Assembly (NCBI RefSeq): GCF_000018325.1
Contig: NC_009922.1
Coordinates: 2,852,001-2,916,000 of the forward strand
Reading direction: 5' to 3'
Origin: Alkaliphilus oremlandii OhILAs
GTDB lineage: Bacteria > Bacillota > Clostridia > Peptostreptococcales > Natronincolaceae
Length of the DNA: 64,000 nucleotides
Part shown: one piece after another, positions 7,956 through 17,300 of the stretch
Layout: every line of letters begins with the position of its first letter
Numbering within the stretch: the first letter of the stretch is position 1
Notes under the pieces: model-generated
What the model saw: the letters and a program-made list of their open reading frames with translations, nothing else
Told to the model about the DNA's origin: nothing
Databases searched by the model: none
Translations under genes and position numbers: made by a program

Positions 7956-8945
7956 TTACTCCCAAAGCTTTACGATTTCTACACCTTTAAAGTAATGATT
8001 GATGATGTCTTTCACACTTTTTCCTTCCTCTGCCATTTGGTAGGCGCCCCATTGGCTCATACCAACGCCATGACCATATCCCGTACCGGACATATTGACC
8101 TGATCCCCCGATACGGTAATGGATTCTAGTTTCGTAGATTTCATTTTAGTACTGTCCAAAGCCACTCGGAAGGCTGCTGCCTCCACTGTCTCTTCTCCGA
8201 TTTTTAGCTCTGTTGCTCTGCCAGAAGGCCCTCTATTGACAATTTCTATGCTATTAAAATCCATGGGCTTTTTCCCGATTTTCTCCATAGCATTTTTTAT
8301 TTCTTGCTTTGTAAACTGAGCAGTCCACTTGGCAGCTTCCGGTGGTGCTTTTTTAGAGTCTGGAGATTCTACTACTTGAATGTAGGGCGGCTCCTGATCC
8401 TTATAGCCCAAGCCTTCCTTGGCTGTAGCAGTCATTCCCCCCGCATGGGCATGGAACCAAGCCTTTACGTATTTACCGTCGTGTAGAAGGACTTGCCCTC
8501 TGGTATTGGCAACGGCATTGATGATCTTGTCATTGACTTCCTTTGCATTCCAAGCTTGTGCTTCCTCTATATCTGTAGAAACGTGGGCACCCTCATATTT
8601 GGATTGTCCTTTTTCTGTAACAAACTCCATAACGAAGGTTCTTGCCAATATCGCCTGTGCTTCTAAGGCTTTCTCTGGAAAGTTATTGCTCATCTCTCCT
8701 GCAAGAACGCCTACCACATAATCTTCAAATTTCATTTCCTCCACTCGCTGTCCCTCGGTCAAGTATACTTTCACCTTAGGCTCTTTGTTCTCTCCTTGGC
8801 TAATCGCATCTGGGATGGGCGGTTTTTTTATATCTTCAACGATTTTCTTTTCTTGTACATTCTCTTTTGGTTTTTTGGCTGGTCCACATCCAGCAAGAGA
8901 TATTGTAAGTAATACAACTACAATCCAGCTTATTTTTTTATACAT
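7956..8945 (-). CDS. spoIID: Stage II sporulation protein D, peptidoglycan lytic transglycosylase
   Basis: 329 residues from the ATG at 8945 (six bases after AGGAGG; the ATG at 8951 touches the ribosome site). A lipoprotein-type leader ends in SLAGC, so it is probably lipid-anchored rather than held by an uncleaved helix. The SpoIID domain fills about 60-325, with GVLAGEMSNNFPEKALEAQA carrying the catalytic Glu, AHAGGMTA, and GYGHGVGMSQWGAYQMA. With SpoIIM and SpoIIP it degrades septal wall to drive engulfment. It is inserted between rqcP and yabP relative to the Bacillus order. Its ribosome site is paired in an upstream hairpin. Confidence 0.93.
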   Translation of the reverse strand: MYKKISWIVVVLLTISLAGCGPAKKPKENVQEKKIVEDIKKPPIPDAISQGENKEPKVKVYLTEGQRVEEMKFEDYVVGVLAGEMSNNFPEKALEAQAILARTFVMEFVTEKGQSKYEGAHVSTDIEEAQAWNAKEVNDKIINAVANTRGQVLLHDGKYVKAWFHAHAGGMTATAKEGLGYKDQEPPYIQVVESPDSKKAPPEAAKWTAQFTKQEIKNAMEKIGKKPMDFNSIEIVNRGPSGRATELKIGEETVEAAAFRVALDSTKMKSTKLESITVSGDQVNMSGTGYGHGVGMSQWGAYQMAEEGKSVKDIINHYFKGVEIVKLWE

Positions 8946-8948
8946 ATA

Positions 8949-8994
8949 CATCCTCCTTAAAGCTTACTATGCCTTTAGTATGCTACGGAGGATG
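8949..8994 (-). promoter_or_regulatory. Hairpin sequestering the spoIID ribosome-binding site
   Basis: In the message CATCCTCC (8994-8987) pairs with GGAGGATG (8956-8949), which is the spoIID Shine-Dalgarno. An inner stem (AGCATACT with AGTAAGCT, one mismatch) closes a six-base loop. There is no T-run, so it is unlikely to be a terminator for rqcP. A translational control element is inferred. Confidence 0.55.
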
Positions 8995-8999
8995 TGCAT

Positions 9000-9242
9000 C
9001 TATTCAATAATGGTAAACATCTCTTTTGATCCTTCTTTGGTTACGTGCTCAGCCACATTGGTTATTTCTGCCTTTAGGGTTTTATCCCCAAATTGAATTT
9101 CTATGATATCGCCCAGAGCAACTTCTGTACTGGGCTTCGCTACCTTGCCATTGATGGAGACTCTGCCACCTTCGCAGGCTTCTTTTGCTACAGTTCTTCT
9201 CTTAATAATTCTTGAATTTTTTAGATATTTATCCAGTCTCAT
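9000..9242 (-). CDS. rqcP: S4-domain ribosome quality-control factor RqcP (YabO)
   Basis: 80 residues, almost entirely one S4 RNA-binding domain: MRLDKYLKNSRIIKRRTVAK, then GGRVSINGKVAKPST and GDIIEIQFG. In Bacillus RqcP works with RqcH on obstructed 50S subunits to add alanine tails to stalled nascent chains. Length and position (yabN-yabO) agree. Here hup lies between yabN and rqcP. Start: ATG after GGAGGTAGG. Confidence 0.92.
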   Translation of the reverse strand: MRLDKYLKNSRIIKRRTVAKEACEGGRVSINGKVAKPSTEVALGDIIEIQFGDKTLKAEITNVAEHVTKEGSKEMFTIIE

Positions 9243-9261
9243 TTTCCTACCTCCATTCTCA

Positions 9262-9373
9262 CAGTTTCATTGCACAATTTTATTTTCCATCCCGTCAATA
9301 AAATTGGCATTCGTTGCCTTTGACCCACCAGCAATTGATCGCTTCCTTTAATCGCATAAATGGGTTCGGTCAT
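9262..9373 (+). repeat. Family A, diverged copy (A3)
   Basis: Shares the TCGTTGC...TTTGAC end, the GCTTCCTTTAATCGCATAAA loop region and the GGTTCGGTCATAAAA terminus of family A. One arm has changed to CAATTTTATT with partner AATAAAATTG, so the pairing is kept while the sequence differs. It abuts the hup terminator. Confidence 0.7.
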
Positions 9374-9416
9374 AAAAACCCCGCCACAGTAATATTATAT
9401 GCTACTGGGCGGGGTT
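9374..9416 (-). terminator. Intrinsic terminator of hup
   Basis: AACCCCGCCCAGTA pairs with TACTGTGGCGGGGTT on the minus strand (one mismatch), followed by TTTTT, then the family A end ATGACC. Confidence 0.87.
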
Positions 9417-9444
9417 ATCGTATGTACTCCTCTTTCTGTTGAAA

Positions 9445-9723
9445 CTATTTATTCATTTGCTCTTTTAAAGTTTTTCCTGCTTTAAATACAGGAGCTTTTG
9501 AAGCTGGGATATCGATTACTTGCTCTGGATTTCTTGGGTTTCTTCCTTGTCTTGGCTTTCTTTCTCTAACTTCGAATGTACCAAAACCTACTAATTGCAC
9601 TTTATCTCCAGTTGCTAATGCTTCCTCTACTGTCTCCATAAATGAATTTAGAGCAAGTTCTGTATCTTTCTTTGTTAATTGAGCTTTTTCTGCCATTTTA
9701 GCAACTAATTCAGCTTTATTCAT
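9445..9723 (-). CDS. hup: DNA-binding protein HU
   Basis: 92 residues, full HU length. Features: MNKAELVAKMAEKAQLTKKD, GFGTFEVRERKPRQGRNPRN (the beta arm with the IHF/HU signature), and the terminal FKAGKTLKEQMNK. HU bends and compacts DNA as a dimer and is the main nucleoid protein of Firmicutes. Placement between yabN and rqcP is common in Clostridia but not in Bacillus. Start: ATG after TTAAGGAGG. Confidence 0.96.
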   Translation of the reverse strand: MNKAELVAKMAEKAQLTKKDTELALNSFMETVEEALATGDKVQLVGFGTFEVRERKPRQGRNPRNPEQVIDIPASKAPVFKAGKTLKEQMNK

Positions 9724-9855
9724 TTGTAATTCCTCCTTAATTTTATAATACGTATATTTTTATTCTATCTAAATTTTAAAATTCCTTCTTTTTTGTTGAA
9801 TTTCCATGGTTTTTTTCAAATATTTTTTTTAAAACCAGTTTTATTCCATATTTTG

Positions 9856-10926
9856 TTAATTATTCTTCATTTCTTTCTCTTTCTTTTTCTGCTCTTCCCA
9901 TATTTTAGCCACATCTTCTTCTGTATATGCATTTTGATCCCCAAAAATATGAGGGTGTCTAAAGATTAATTTTTTGCAGATTCCTCGAATCACATCCTCT
10001 ATTTGAAATGCGCCTCTCTCTTTTGCAATTTGGCTATGGAAAACAACCTGGAGAAGTACATCTCCCAATTCTTCTTCTATAGAGCTATCGTCACAAGCAT
10101 CGATCGCCTCCAACACTTCCCCACTTTCCTCTATCAAATATTTCTTGAGGCTTTCGTGTGTTTGCTTCCTATCCCAAGGACAGCCCTCTGTACTCCTTAA
10201 TCTTTCCATAATCTGTACTAAATTATTCATATTGTAATATTTTTTCTCACTATTTTCAATCCTTTTTATAAAAACAGTGGTTAAATAGTCCACCCAGCCT
10301 AGTCGGTCCAACTCATAAAGCTTGATTTTTGCTATTTTTTGAAGCCCTGGAACACCAGCTGCCCTTACAACGTAGATCTCCTGCTCATCATCGTAATAGT
10401 TCATCAGCTTTAGCTTGATATCGGAAGCGATGAAAGAATCGTATACTTGGGTGATCACCGTATTCATATTGGGGTCTGGCTTCATCACATCGAGATTGAG
10501 GCCATCAATCAATTGAAAACCGTCTACTGGATCTACTTCCAGCGCCATAAACATGGCATCCACAAAGCTCATAGCTGGGTATACTTCTCTTTCTATATGA
10601 TGCTCCTTACAGCCCTCTATGATCAGCTGTACCGTATTCTCTGCCACAAAAGGGTGCCCTGGTACTGCATAGAGCACATCCTTACTTTTAGCCTCCTGAA
10701 GGACAGTATCCGCTATATGCTGGTAGACTTCTTCAAAGGTTTCGTATCGATCGTAGGCACCATCGAAGGTATGGAAGAGAATGCCCATTTCCTTTAAATA
10801 AGGTACCACTGGATGCTGTTCCGTACGTAAATATATATTTGTATGATTTTTCATTGCTTCATATATGGCCAAGGTTAAATGCTCTTTTCCTCCTGGCCCT
10901 AGTCCAACGATGGTCAACTTTCCCAT
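9856..10926 (-). CDS. yabN: YabN-type fusion: tetrapyrrole-methylase-like domain plus one MazG domain
   Basis: 356 residues. Residues 1-225 are the SAM-dependent methylase-like fold ([14 protein letters not shown] at 4-17, [17 protein letters not shown]). Residues 245-350 are a MazG nucleotide pyrophosphohydrolase ([25 protein letters not shown] and EEELGD metal ligands). Bacillus YabN is about 489 residues because a second MazG-like repeat follows; here the protein stops after the first ([16 protein letters not shown]). The intact pyrophosphohydrolase motifs suggest it can still cleave non-canonical NTPs. No remnant of the missing part is recognisable in the 130 bp before hup. Start: ATG after TAGGAGG. 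Confidence 0.88.
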   Translation of the reverse strand: MGKLTIVGLGPGGKEHLTLAIYEAMKNHTNIYLRTEQHPVVPYLKEMGILFHTFDGAYDRYETFEEVYQHIADTVLQEAKSKDVLYAVPGHPFVAENTVQLIIEGCKEHHIEREVYPAMSFVDAMFMALEVDPVDGFQLIDGLNLDVMKPDPNMNTVITQVYDSFIASDIKLKLMNYYDDEQEIYVVRAAGVPGLQKIAKIKLYELDRLGWVDYLTTVFIKRIENSEKKYYNMNNLVQIMERLRSTEGCPWDRKQTHESLKKYLIEESGEVLEAIDACDDSSIEEELGDVLLQVVFHSQIAKERGAFQIEDVIRGICKKLIFRHPHIFGDQNAYTEEDVAKIWEEQKKKEKEMKNN

Positions 10927-10935
10927 AATATCCTC

Positions 10936-12534
10936 CTACTTTAGTAGCTTCGCTTTTCTTAAAATTTGAGCAATTTTATCGCCCTTCGGCAGAAGCTCAA
11001 AATCTTCTTCTACCATTGTTCCCGTAACTAGGAGCATGATTCCATAAATTGTTCCTCCTACTACAACAGAAGCGATGGTAGCAAGGCTGTTCCCTAGGAT
11101 AGGATAGATCAATTTATAGGAAAGGAACACCACGATTCCCATAGTAGCCGCAGAGATGATGGGTTTTACAACGAACTGCATCAGCTCAAATTTGACCTTA
11201 ATCTGCTTTTTAAGGGATATAAAGTTCAATGCTGTAGCAACGGTATATGCAGTCACCGTACCGAGAGCCGCACCTCTAACGTTAAGCCATGGAATTCCTG
11301 CTAAGGTATAGGTTACCACTAGCTTTAGCAGCGCCCCAATTAAAAGGTTCCGTACTGGGATTTCTGGCTTTCCTAGTCCCTGTAAAATACCAGTTAAGGT
11401 TTGAACCATGCACAGGGAGAAGGTGGCAAAGGATAGGAACAATAGCACCTGTCCTGCGGAAGTGGATTCTCTTGGGAATAATAACGTCATAATCGGTGTA
11501 GATAATACGGCTAAGCCTACAAAGGAAGGCAACGCCAATAGCATGGACACACGAACAGCAGATTTACTATCCTTCTGCACTGCAACTAAATCTTTCTTTA
11601 CCATGGATTCTGCAATCACTGGCACGATACTCATGGAAACTGCCGCCGTAATTACTGGCGGTAGCTGTATTAAAGTGACAGCCATTCCTGTTAGCTGTCC
11701 AAACAACACGTTTGCTTCTTTGTAGCTAAAGCCAATTCCTTGAAGTCTTCTAAGCACCACCATGGAGTCAATCATATTGATTAAGGGCAGCACTGCTGTA
11801 CCAATGATAATCGGCAGCGCAATTCTTAAAAGATCCCTCGTTATTTGTCCGACACTTTCTTCTTCGTATTGCTCTATGGGCTGAAAATCTGAAACAATAC
11901 TCTTTTTCTTTCTGAAATAAATCACAAGCATGGTCAATAGCCCTGCAATCCCTCCTGCTGCGGCTCCAAAGGAAGCACCTGCTGCAGCGAATTCCGTTCC
12001 CTTTGGCATTAAAATAACAGCTAAACCTAGTCCCAATGCTACCCGCCCGATCTGCTCCGTTACTTGGGAGACCGCTGTAGGTACCATATTTTTAAGCCCT
12101 TGGAAATATCCCCGATAGGCTGCCATTAAAGGAACGACTAAAAGTGCTGGTGCCAATGCTAAAACGGAATAATAAGCACTTGGACTCTTTATAAAATTAT
12201 TTACTAAAAATTTCGCACCTAAACCTAGGAATAAAAAGCTAACAATACCCATTGCCGCTAATATACGGAAGGATACCTGAAAAACTCGATGCCCTCCTCG
12301 GATGTCTCCCCTGGCTCTGTGCTCGGATACCAGCTTTGAAATTGCCGTTGGAAACCCTGCAGCCGAAAACGATAGTAAGAATGTATAGATTGGGTATGCC
12401 ACTTGATAGTAGCCAAAGCCTTCAGAACCAATAATATTTCCTAGGGGAATTCTAAAGAATGCTCCTACTATTTTAACTAAAATTCCTGCTAATCCTAAAA
12501 TAAATGCACCTTTTAAAAAGGTATCCTTTTTCAT
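10936..12534 (-). CDS. yabM: MOP-family flippase, YabM/SpoVB type
   Basis: 532 residues with about 14 membrane segments of the polysaccharide-exporter/MurJ superfamily (LAGILVKIVGAFFRIPLGNI, then GFGYYQVAYPIYTFLLSFSA). Proteins of this type move lipid-linked precursors across the membrane; SpoVB acts in cortex synthesis and YabM is its paralogue beside yabN. The gene ends 10 bp before yabN and begins after AGGAGG, consistent with a yabM-yabN unit. Whether the substrate is lipid II or another polymer cannot be told from sequence. Confidence 0.87.
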   Translation of the reverse strand: MKKDTFLKGAFILGLAGILVKIVGAFFRIPLGNIIGSEGFGYYQVAYPIYTFLLSFSAAGFPTAISKLVSEHRARGDIRGGHRVFQVSFRILAAMGIVSFLFLGLGAKFLVNNFIKSPSAYYSVLALAPALLVVPLMAAYRGYFQGLKNMVPTAVSQVTEQIGRVALGLGLAVILMPKGTEFAAAGASFGAAAGGIAGLLTMLVIYFRKKKSIVSDFQPIEQYEEESVGQITRDLLRIALPIIIGTAVLPLINMIDSMVVLRRLQGIGFSYKEANVLFGQLTGMAVTLIQLPPVITAAVSMSIVPVIAESMVKKDLVAVQKDSKSAVRVSMLLALPSFVGLAVLSTPIMTLLFPRESTSAGQVLLFLSFATFSLCMVQTLTGILQGLGKPEIPVRNLLIGALLKLVVTYTLAGIPWLNVRGAALGTVTAYTVATALNFISLKKQIKVKFELMQFVVKPIISAATMGIVVFLSYKLIYPILGNSLATIASVVVGGTIYGIMLLVTGTMVEEDFELLPKGDKIAQILRKAKLLK

Positions 12535-12639
12535 AACTTATCCTCCTATATTTTGAAAACTCACTTCTGTCCTATGTCAGTCTTCCTATGACCTTCCCTA
12601 CATTATACCAAAATCTTTTCCAAGATTATAGATGGGATT

Positions 12640-12726
12640 ATAAAATTTGTTTGCAGAGGCTCTCAAACTTTATGACTCACTTAATTCTAGTTGGAGCTTA
12701 GAATTCAAGTGCTTAAAATAAAATTA
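12640..12726 (+). repeat. Dispersed repeat family B copy (B1)
   Basis: Matches the 78-bp unit at 44.4 kb: ATAAAATTTGTTTGC...CAAACTTTAT, then CACTTAATTCTAG...TAGAATTCAAGTG, the two hairpins of the family. Its AAGTGCTTAAAATAAAATT end lies against the spoVT terminator. Confidence 0.8.
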
Positions 12727-12748
12727 TCCCCTGGGGAGAACCAGGGGA
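12727..12748 (-). terminator. Intrinsic terminator of spoVT
   Basis: TCCCCTGG pairs with CCAGGGGA on the minus strand, followed by TAATTTTATTTT, which is already family B sequence. Confidence 0.7.
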
Positions 12749-12753
12749 CCTTA

Positions 12754-13302
12754 CTATTCCATTTGTTTAGATAAAAAAGCTGCTGCTGTTGCTGCTATTT
12801 TCTTTTCAACCTCTCCCATATTGATATTCTTATCTTTAGAATATAGAATGACAGCGCCAATTGGATCGCCATGGGTTACAATAGGTGCAACAACCTGTGC
12901 ATTATACTTCGCCGTATCTGCTTCATCGGATACGAAAGGAATCATGCGATCACTTTGATTTAAAACCATTGTTTCTCTATCTTCCATAATTTTTTCTAAT
13001 GCTTTGCTGACTCTCTTTTCTAAATAATCTTTTTTAGAACCACCGGAAACAGCGATGATGGTATCTCTATCGCTGATAAGCGCATTATGTTGTAGGGCTT
13101 CGTGAAGGGATTCGGCATATTCTGTGGCAAACTCACTGAGTTCGCCAATTGGTGAATATTTTTTCAGTATAACTTCTCCATCTCTCCCTGTAAAGATCTC
13201 TAAAGGGTCTCCCTCTCGAATCCTCAATGTTCTTCTAATTTCCTTCGGTATGACAACTCTTCCCAAATCATCTATTCTTCTTACAATTCCTGTTGCCTTC
13301 AA
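12754..13302 (-). CDS. spoVT: Stage V sporulation protein T, transcriptional regulator
   Basis: 182 residues. An AbrB-type swapped-hairpin DNA-binding domain covers 1-50 (TGIVRRIDDLGRVVIPKEIR), and a GAF-like domain runs from 58 to 178. In Bacillus SpoVT is made in the forespore under sigma-G and tunes the sigma-G regulon. Position directly after mfd matches Bacillus, except that prsA intervenes. Start is the TTG at 13302, seven bases after GGAGGG. Confidence 0.95.
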   Translation of the reverse strand: MKATGIVRRIDDLGRVVIPKEIRRTLRIREGDPLEIFTGRDGEVILKKYSPIGELSEFATEYAESLHEALQHNALISDRDTIIAVSGGSKKDYLEKRVSKALEKIMEDRETMVLNQSDRMIPFVSDEADTAKYNAQVVAPIVTHGDPIGAVILYSKDKNINMGEVEKKIAATAAAFLSKQME

Positions 13303-13394
13303 GCTAATTCCCTCCTATTAAGTAAAATATATCCTGTGTAATCCTATTATTTTACCAATAGTGGGGTTTTATTCACTTTTTTGTAAGAGATTTA

Positions 13395-14348
13395 TTATAA
13401 TTTATCTTTTTTAACTACATTGGCTTTCTTTAGCGCTTCTTCTAAATGTTTTTGATAGTCCAATCTTTTTAGATAATCTACAATATCTGCCTTTGCATCT
13501 TCAAAAGATATGCTTTCGTCAACTTTATCCTCTACAACGATAACGTGGTATCCAAAATCAGTTTTAACTGGCTCGCTTATTTTACCTACTTCTAAGGCAA
13601 ATGCCGCTTTTTCAAACTCTGGTACCATTCGTCCTTTTTTGAAATATCCAAGGTTGCCGCCGGTCTGCTCTGCTCCTGGCTCAGTGGAGTATTCCTTTGC
13701 AAGCTCTGCAAAATCTGCCCCTGCTTCTAACTTTCCAATGACTTCTTTTGCGGTTTCTTCTGTCTCCACTAGGATATGCTTTGCACTTACTTGCTCATTG
13801 TGGAAGCCCTCTGGATTTTCTTCGTAAAAGGTTTTTGCAGCGGCTTCATTGATCTCTGTTTTTTCTAAATAGAATTGATTGTATTTATATGCGATTAAAT
13901 CTTTTCTGATTTGTTCTTTTATAAATGCATCATCTAGTTTGTTTTCTTCGATGAGTTTTTTATAGTTTTCATCACTTTCCATGACCTTCACGTGGTTTTC
14001 TTCAAATTCCTTTGTAACCTCTTCTTCTGTTACTGTCACTTTGTTTTCTGCTGCCTTATCTGCTATGATCTCTGTTAAAACGATAATGTCCAACACCTCT
14101 GCTTTTAGCGTATCTAGCAGGGTCATACCAGAACCATTATCTGTATTTAAAATTTCCTCTGTTAAGTTGTACTGTGTTGTTGCAATGGATAAGTAGTAAT
14201 CTAATAATTTGTTGTATTCTGCTTCTGTCACTTCTTTATTGCCTATTTTGGCTACTACACCTTCAGCCAATCCAGTTTTAGAACATCCAGTTATCAATAT
14301 TGCCATTGTAAGCATTGCTATAATCAGTATGGTAAGCTTCTTCTTCAT
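13395..14348 (-). CDS. prsA: Foldase lipoprotein, parvulin-type peptidyl-prolyl isomerase (PrsA/SurA)
   Basis: 317 residues from the ATG at 14348, six bases after AGGGTGG. The lipobox is ITGC with the lipidated Cys at residue 22. The N-terminal chaperone arm (about 25-180) contains helical TEEEVTKEFEENH-type segments. The parvulin domain spans about 185-280 (VSAKHILVETEETAKEV, GGNLGYFKKGRMVPEFEKAA, KTDFGYHVIVVEDK). It folds secreted proteins on the outer face of the membrane. It begins 45 bp after the mfd stop, suggesting read-through from mfd. Confidence 0.92.
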   Translation of the reverse strand: MKKKLTILIIAMLTMAILITGCSKTGLAEGVVAKIGNKEVTEAEYNKLLDYYLSIATTQYNLTEEILNTDNGSGMTLLDTLKAEVLDIIVLTEIIADKAAENKVTVTEEEVTKEFEENHVKVMESDENYKKLIEENKLDDAFIKEQIRKDLIAYKYNQFYLEKTEINEAAAKTFYEENPEGFHNEQVSAKHILVETEETAKEVIGKLEAGADFAELAKEYSTEPGAEQTGGNLGYFKKGRMVPEFEKAAFALEVGKISEPVKTDFGYHVIVVEDKVDESISFEDAKADIVDYLKRLDYQKHLEEALKKANVVKKDKL

Positions 14349-14393
14349 ATTTTGCCACCCTTTTCCTCTCATAAATTTTATAGATACAAACCA

Positions 14394-17300
14394 TTATATC
14401 GAACTTGGCTCTGTTTGAAAACCACTAATTTTTTCTATAATATCCCTTAGCTCCATTAAAACCTTGTATTGATCCATGGTTAGCACCTTGTAGATGAAAT
14501 ATGGTTCCGCTGTGGCATTGAAGGATACTTTTCTGTGATAGGTATGAAGCACATTGCCAATTCCCTCTGGTTTTAACATACTGCCGTCCTTAAACTGAAT
14601 CCGTATTTCCTTATCCTTTTGCGTAATGGCGGTAACCTTTAGACCTTTGGCCAAGGATTTGATATAGGAAATTAAGAGAAGATTCCGAGCACTCAACGGA
14701 ATATCCCCAAATCGGTCCTCAATTTCTTCTTCTACCCTGTACATGTCTTCCTTGTTCCGTATGGAAGCAATTTTTTTATAAATCTCTATTTTATGGCTTG
14801 GATTGCCAATATATTTCTCCGAAATATAAGCATTGACGTTGAGCTCTATGGTAGTATCCTCGAATTTCTCCGTATACTCTCCCCTCATTTCGCCAACGGT
14901 TTCCTCTAGAAGCTTCACGTAGAGATCGTATCCGATGGCTGCCATATGGCCATGCTGCTCTCCGCCTAATAGGTTTCCTGCACCTCGTATTTCAAGGTCT
15001 CGCATTGCGATCTTAAAGCCAGAGCCAAACTCTGTGAACTCTTTAATGGCCTTCAATCTTTTTTCTGCAACCTCTGAAAGAATTTTATCCTTTTCATACA
15101 TTAAATAGGCATAGCCCTGTCTGTAGGATCTTCCAACGCGCCCTCTCAATTGGTATAGCTGAGAGAGGCCCAGCTTATCTGCATCCTGTATGATGATGGT
15201 ATTCACATTGGAAATATCCATTCCTGTTTCTATGATGGTGGTACTCACTAGGATATCGTATTCGCCATTCATATATTCCAGCATGATTTTCTCTAGTTCT
15301 CGCTCCGACATCTGACCATGGGCAACAGCTACCCGTCCTTGAGGCACCAGTTCTTTTAAATTATTGGCCACTTGGTGGATTCCTTGAACTCGGTTATAGA
15401 CGTAATACACCTGTCCACCTCTAGCAAGCTCTCTACTGATGGCATCCACTACCATGGATTCACTGTAACCTAGGACGTAGGTCTGTACAGGGAATCTTTC
15501 CTCCGGTGGATCTTCAATTACACTCATATCTCGAATGCCGATCATGGACATATGAAGGGTTCGAGGTATTGGCGTTGCAGTTAAGGTCAGCACATCAATG
15601 GACTTTTTCAGCTTCTTTAAAGCCTCCTTGTGCTTTACACCGAAACGCTGTTCCTCGTCGACAATCAGTAAACCTAAGTCCTTATATTCAATATCCTTGG
15701 ACAGCAGTCGATGAGTTCCGATGACAATATCCACATTGCCCGTTCTAATATTTTCTATGATCTTTTTCTGTGCCGTGGCATTTTTAAATCGACTGAGCAT
15801 TTCTACTGTAATGGGAAAATCGGAAAATCTTTGCTTAAAGGTATTATAGTGCTGCTGTGCAAGGATGGTGGTCGGCACCAAAAACGCCACCTGCTTGCTA
15901 TCTCCTACAGCTTTAAAGGCAGCACGAATAGCCACTTCCGTCTTTCCATACCCAACATCTCCACAGAGCAGACGATCCATAGCTCTCTCTTTTTCCATAT
16001 CCTGTTTTACTTCTTCGATACACCTTAGCTGGTCCGGCGTTTCCTCGTAAGGGAATAGCTCCTCGAACTGCTTCTGCCAGTCGGAATCCGGGCTGAAAGC
16101 ATGGCCTTTGGTCTTTTCTCGTTCTGCATAGAGCTTGATCAATTCTCCTGCCATATCTTCTATGGCTTTCTTTACCTTGGTCTTGGTCTTTGCCCATTCG
16201 CTACCGCCCAGTTTATTTAGCTTTGGCGGCGCATCGTCACTTCCAATATACTTTTGAATCAGGTCCATCTGATCCGTCGGTACGTAGAGGAAGCCTTCCC
16301 CAGAATACCGTATTTTTAAATAGTCCTTCTTGACGCCCTCTACCTTCAATTCCTCAATGCCGATGTATTTCCCAATGCCGTGGCCTTCATGAACCACGTA
16401 GTCCCCAACCTTTAAGTCGATGAAGGATTTAATTGGCGAAGCATCCTTTGTTTTATTAGTTTTTCTCTGTTGCTTATGGACCCCGTATATTTCATAATCC
16501 GTTATGACTGCAAATTTATTCTTAACGTATTCAAAGCCTCGGCGCAAATTACCACTGAGAATCACTACTTCTCCTGTAACTAAGTCCTGCTTCTCTCCAA
16601 CCAAGTACTCTGCAGGAATCTCTTTCTCCCTTAAAAATTCCAGCAGCTTGAGGCATCTTTCCTTTGTTCCTGGGATTAAGGCGATTTTATAGCCTTTGTA
16701 CTGAAGTCGTTGAATCTCTTTTCCCAAAAGCTCCAGCTTTCCATGGAAGGAAGCCATGGGCCTCGTATCGAAATTGATGATTTCCTTTGGTGGAAAATCT
16801 TTAATGGCTTTGGGAAGTAAGCTGAGGGTCACTATTCTTTTTTCCTTGAGCCGATCGATCACCTCTCCATAGGAAAGAATCAGTTTACCCTGTCCAGGGA
16901 AAACCTCGCCTCTTTCCACGAGGATCTTAAAGCTCTCCTTGAATTCTTCAATATAACCCTCGGATTTTTCTCTGAGGCGACTGGGTTCGTCTAGGATGAA
17001 AAGTGCATTGTCTTTGAAATAATGTAAAAGACATGTGGTTTTTTCGTAGATGTAGGGCAGCAGTTTTTCTACGCCTCTAAAATTTCCTAGGGACCGAAGC
17101 TTTTCTGATAGTTCCTCTAGGCTGTTCTTTAGGTTTTCTTTTGCGGCTTGGTTCAGTTTTTTGCTTATGTTTTTATAATCCTGATTCAGCTTTAGAATCA
17201 CTGCTTCAACATCGAAGGATTCAATGGTGGTTTCCTTCGCTGCATAGACCTTTACAGCTTCTATTTTATCTAAAGATCTTTGGGTAGCTGGTTGAAAATT

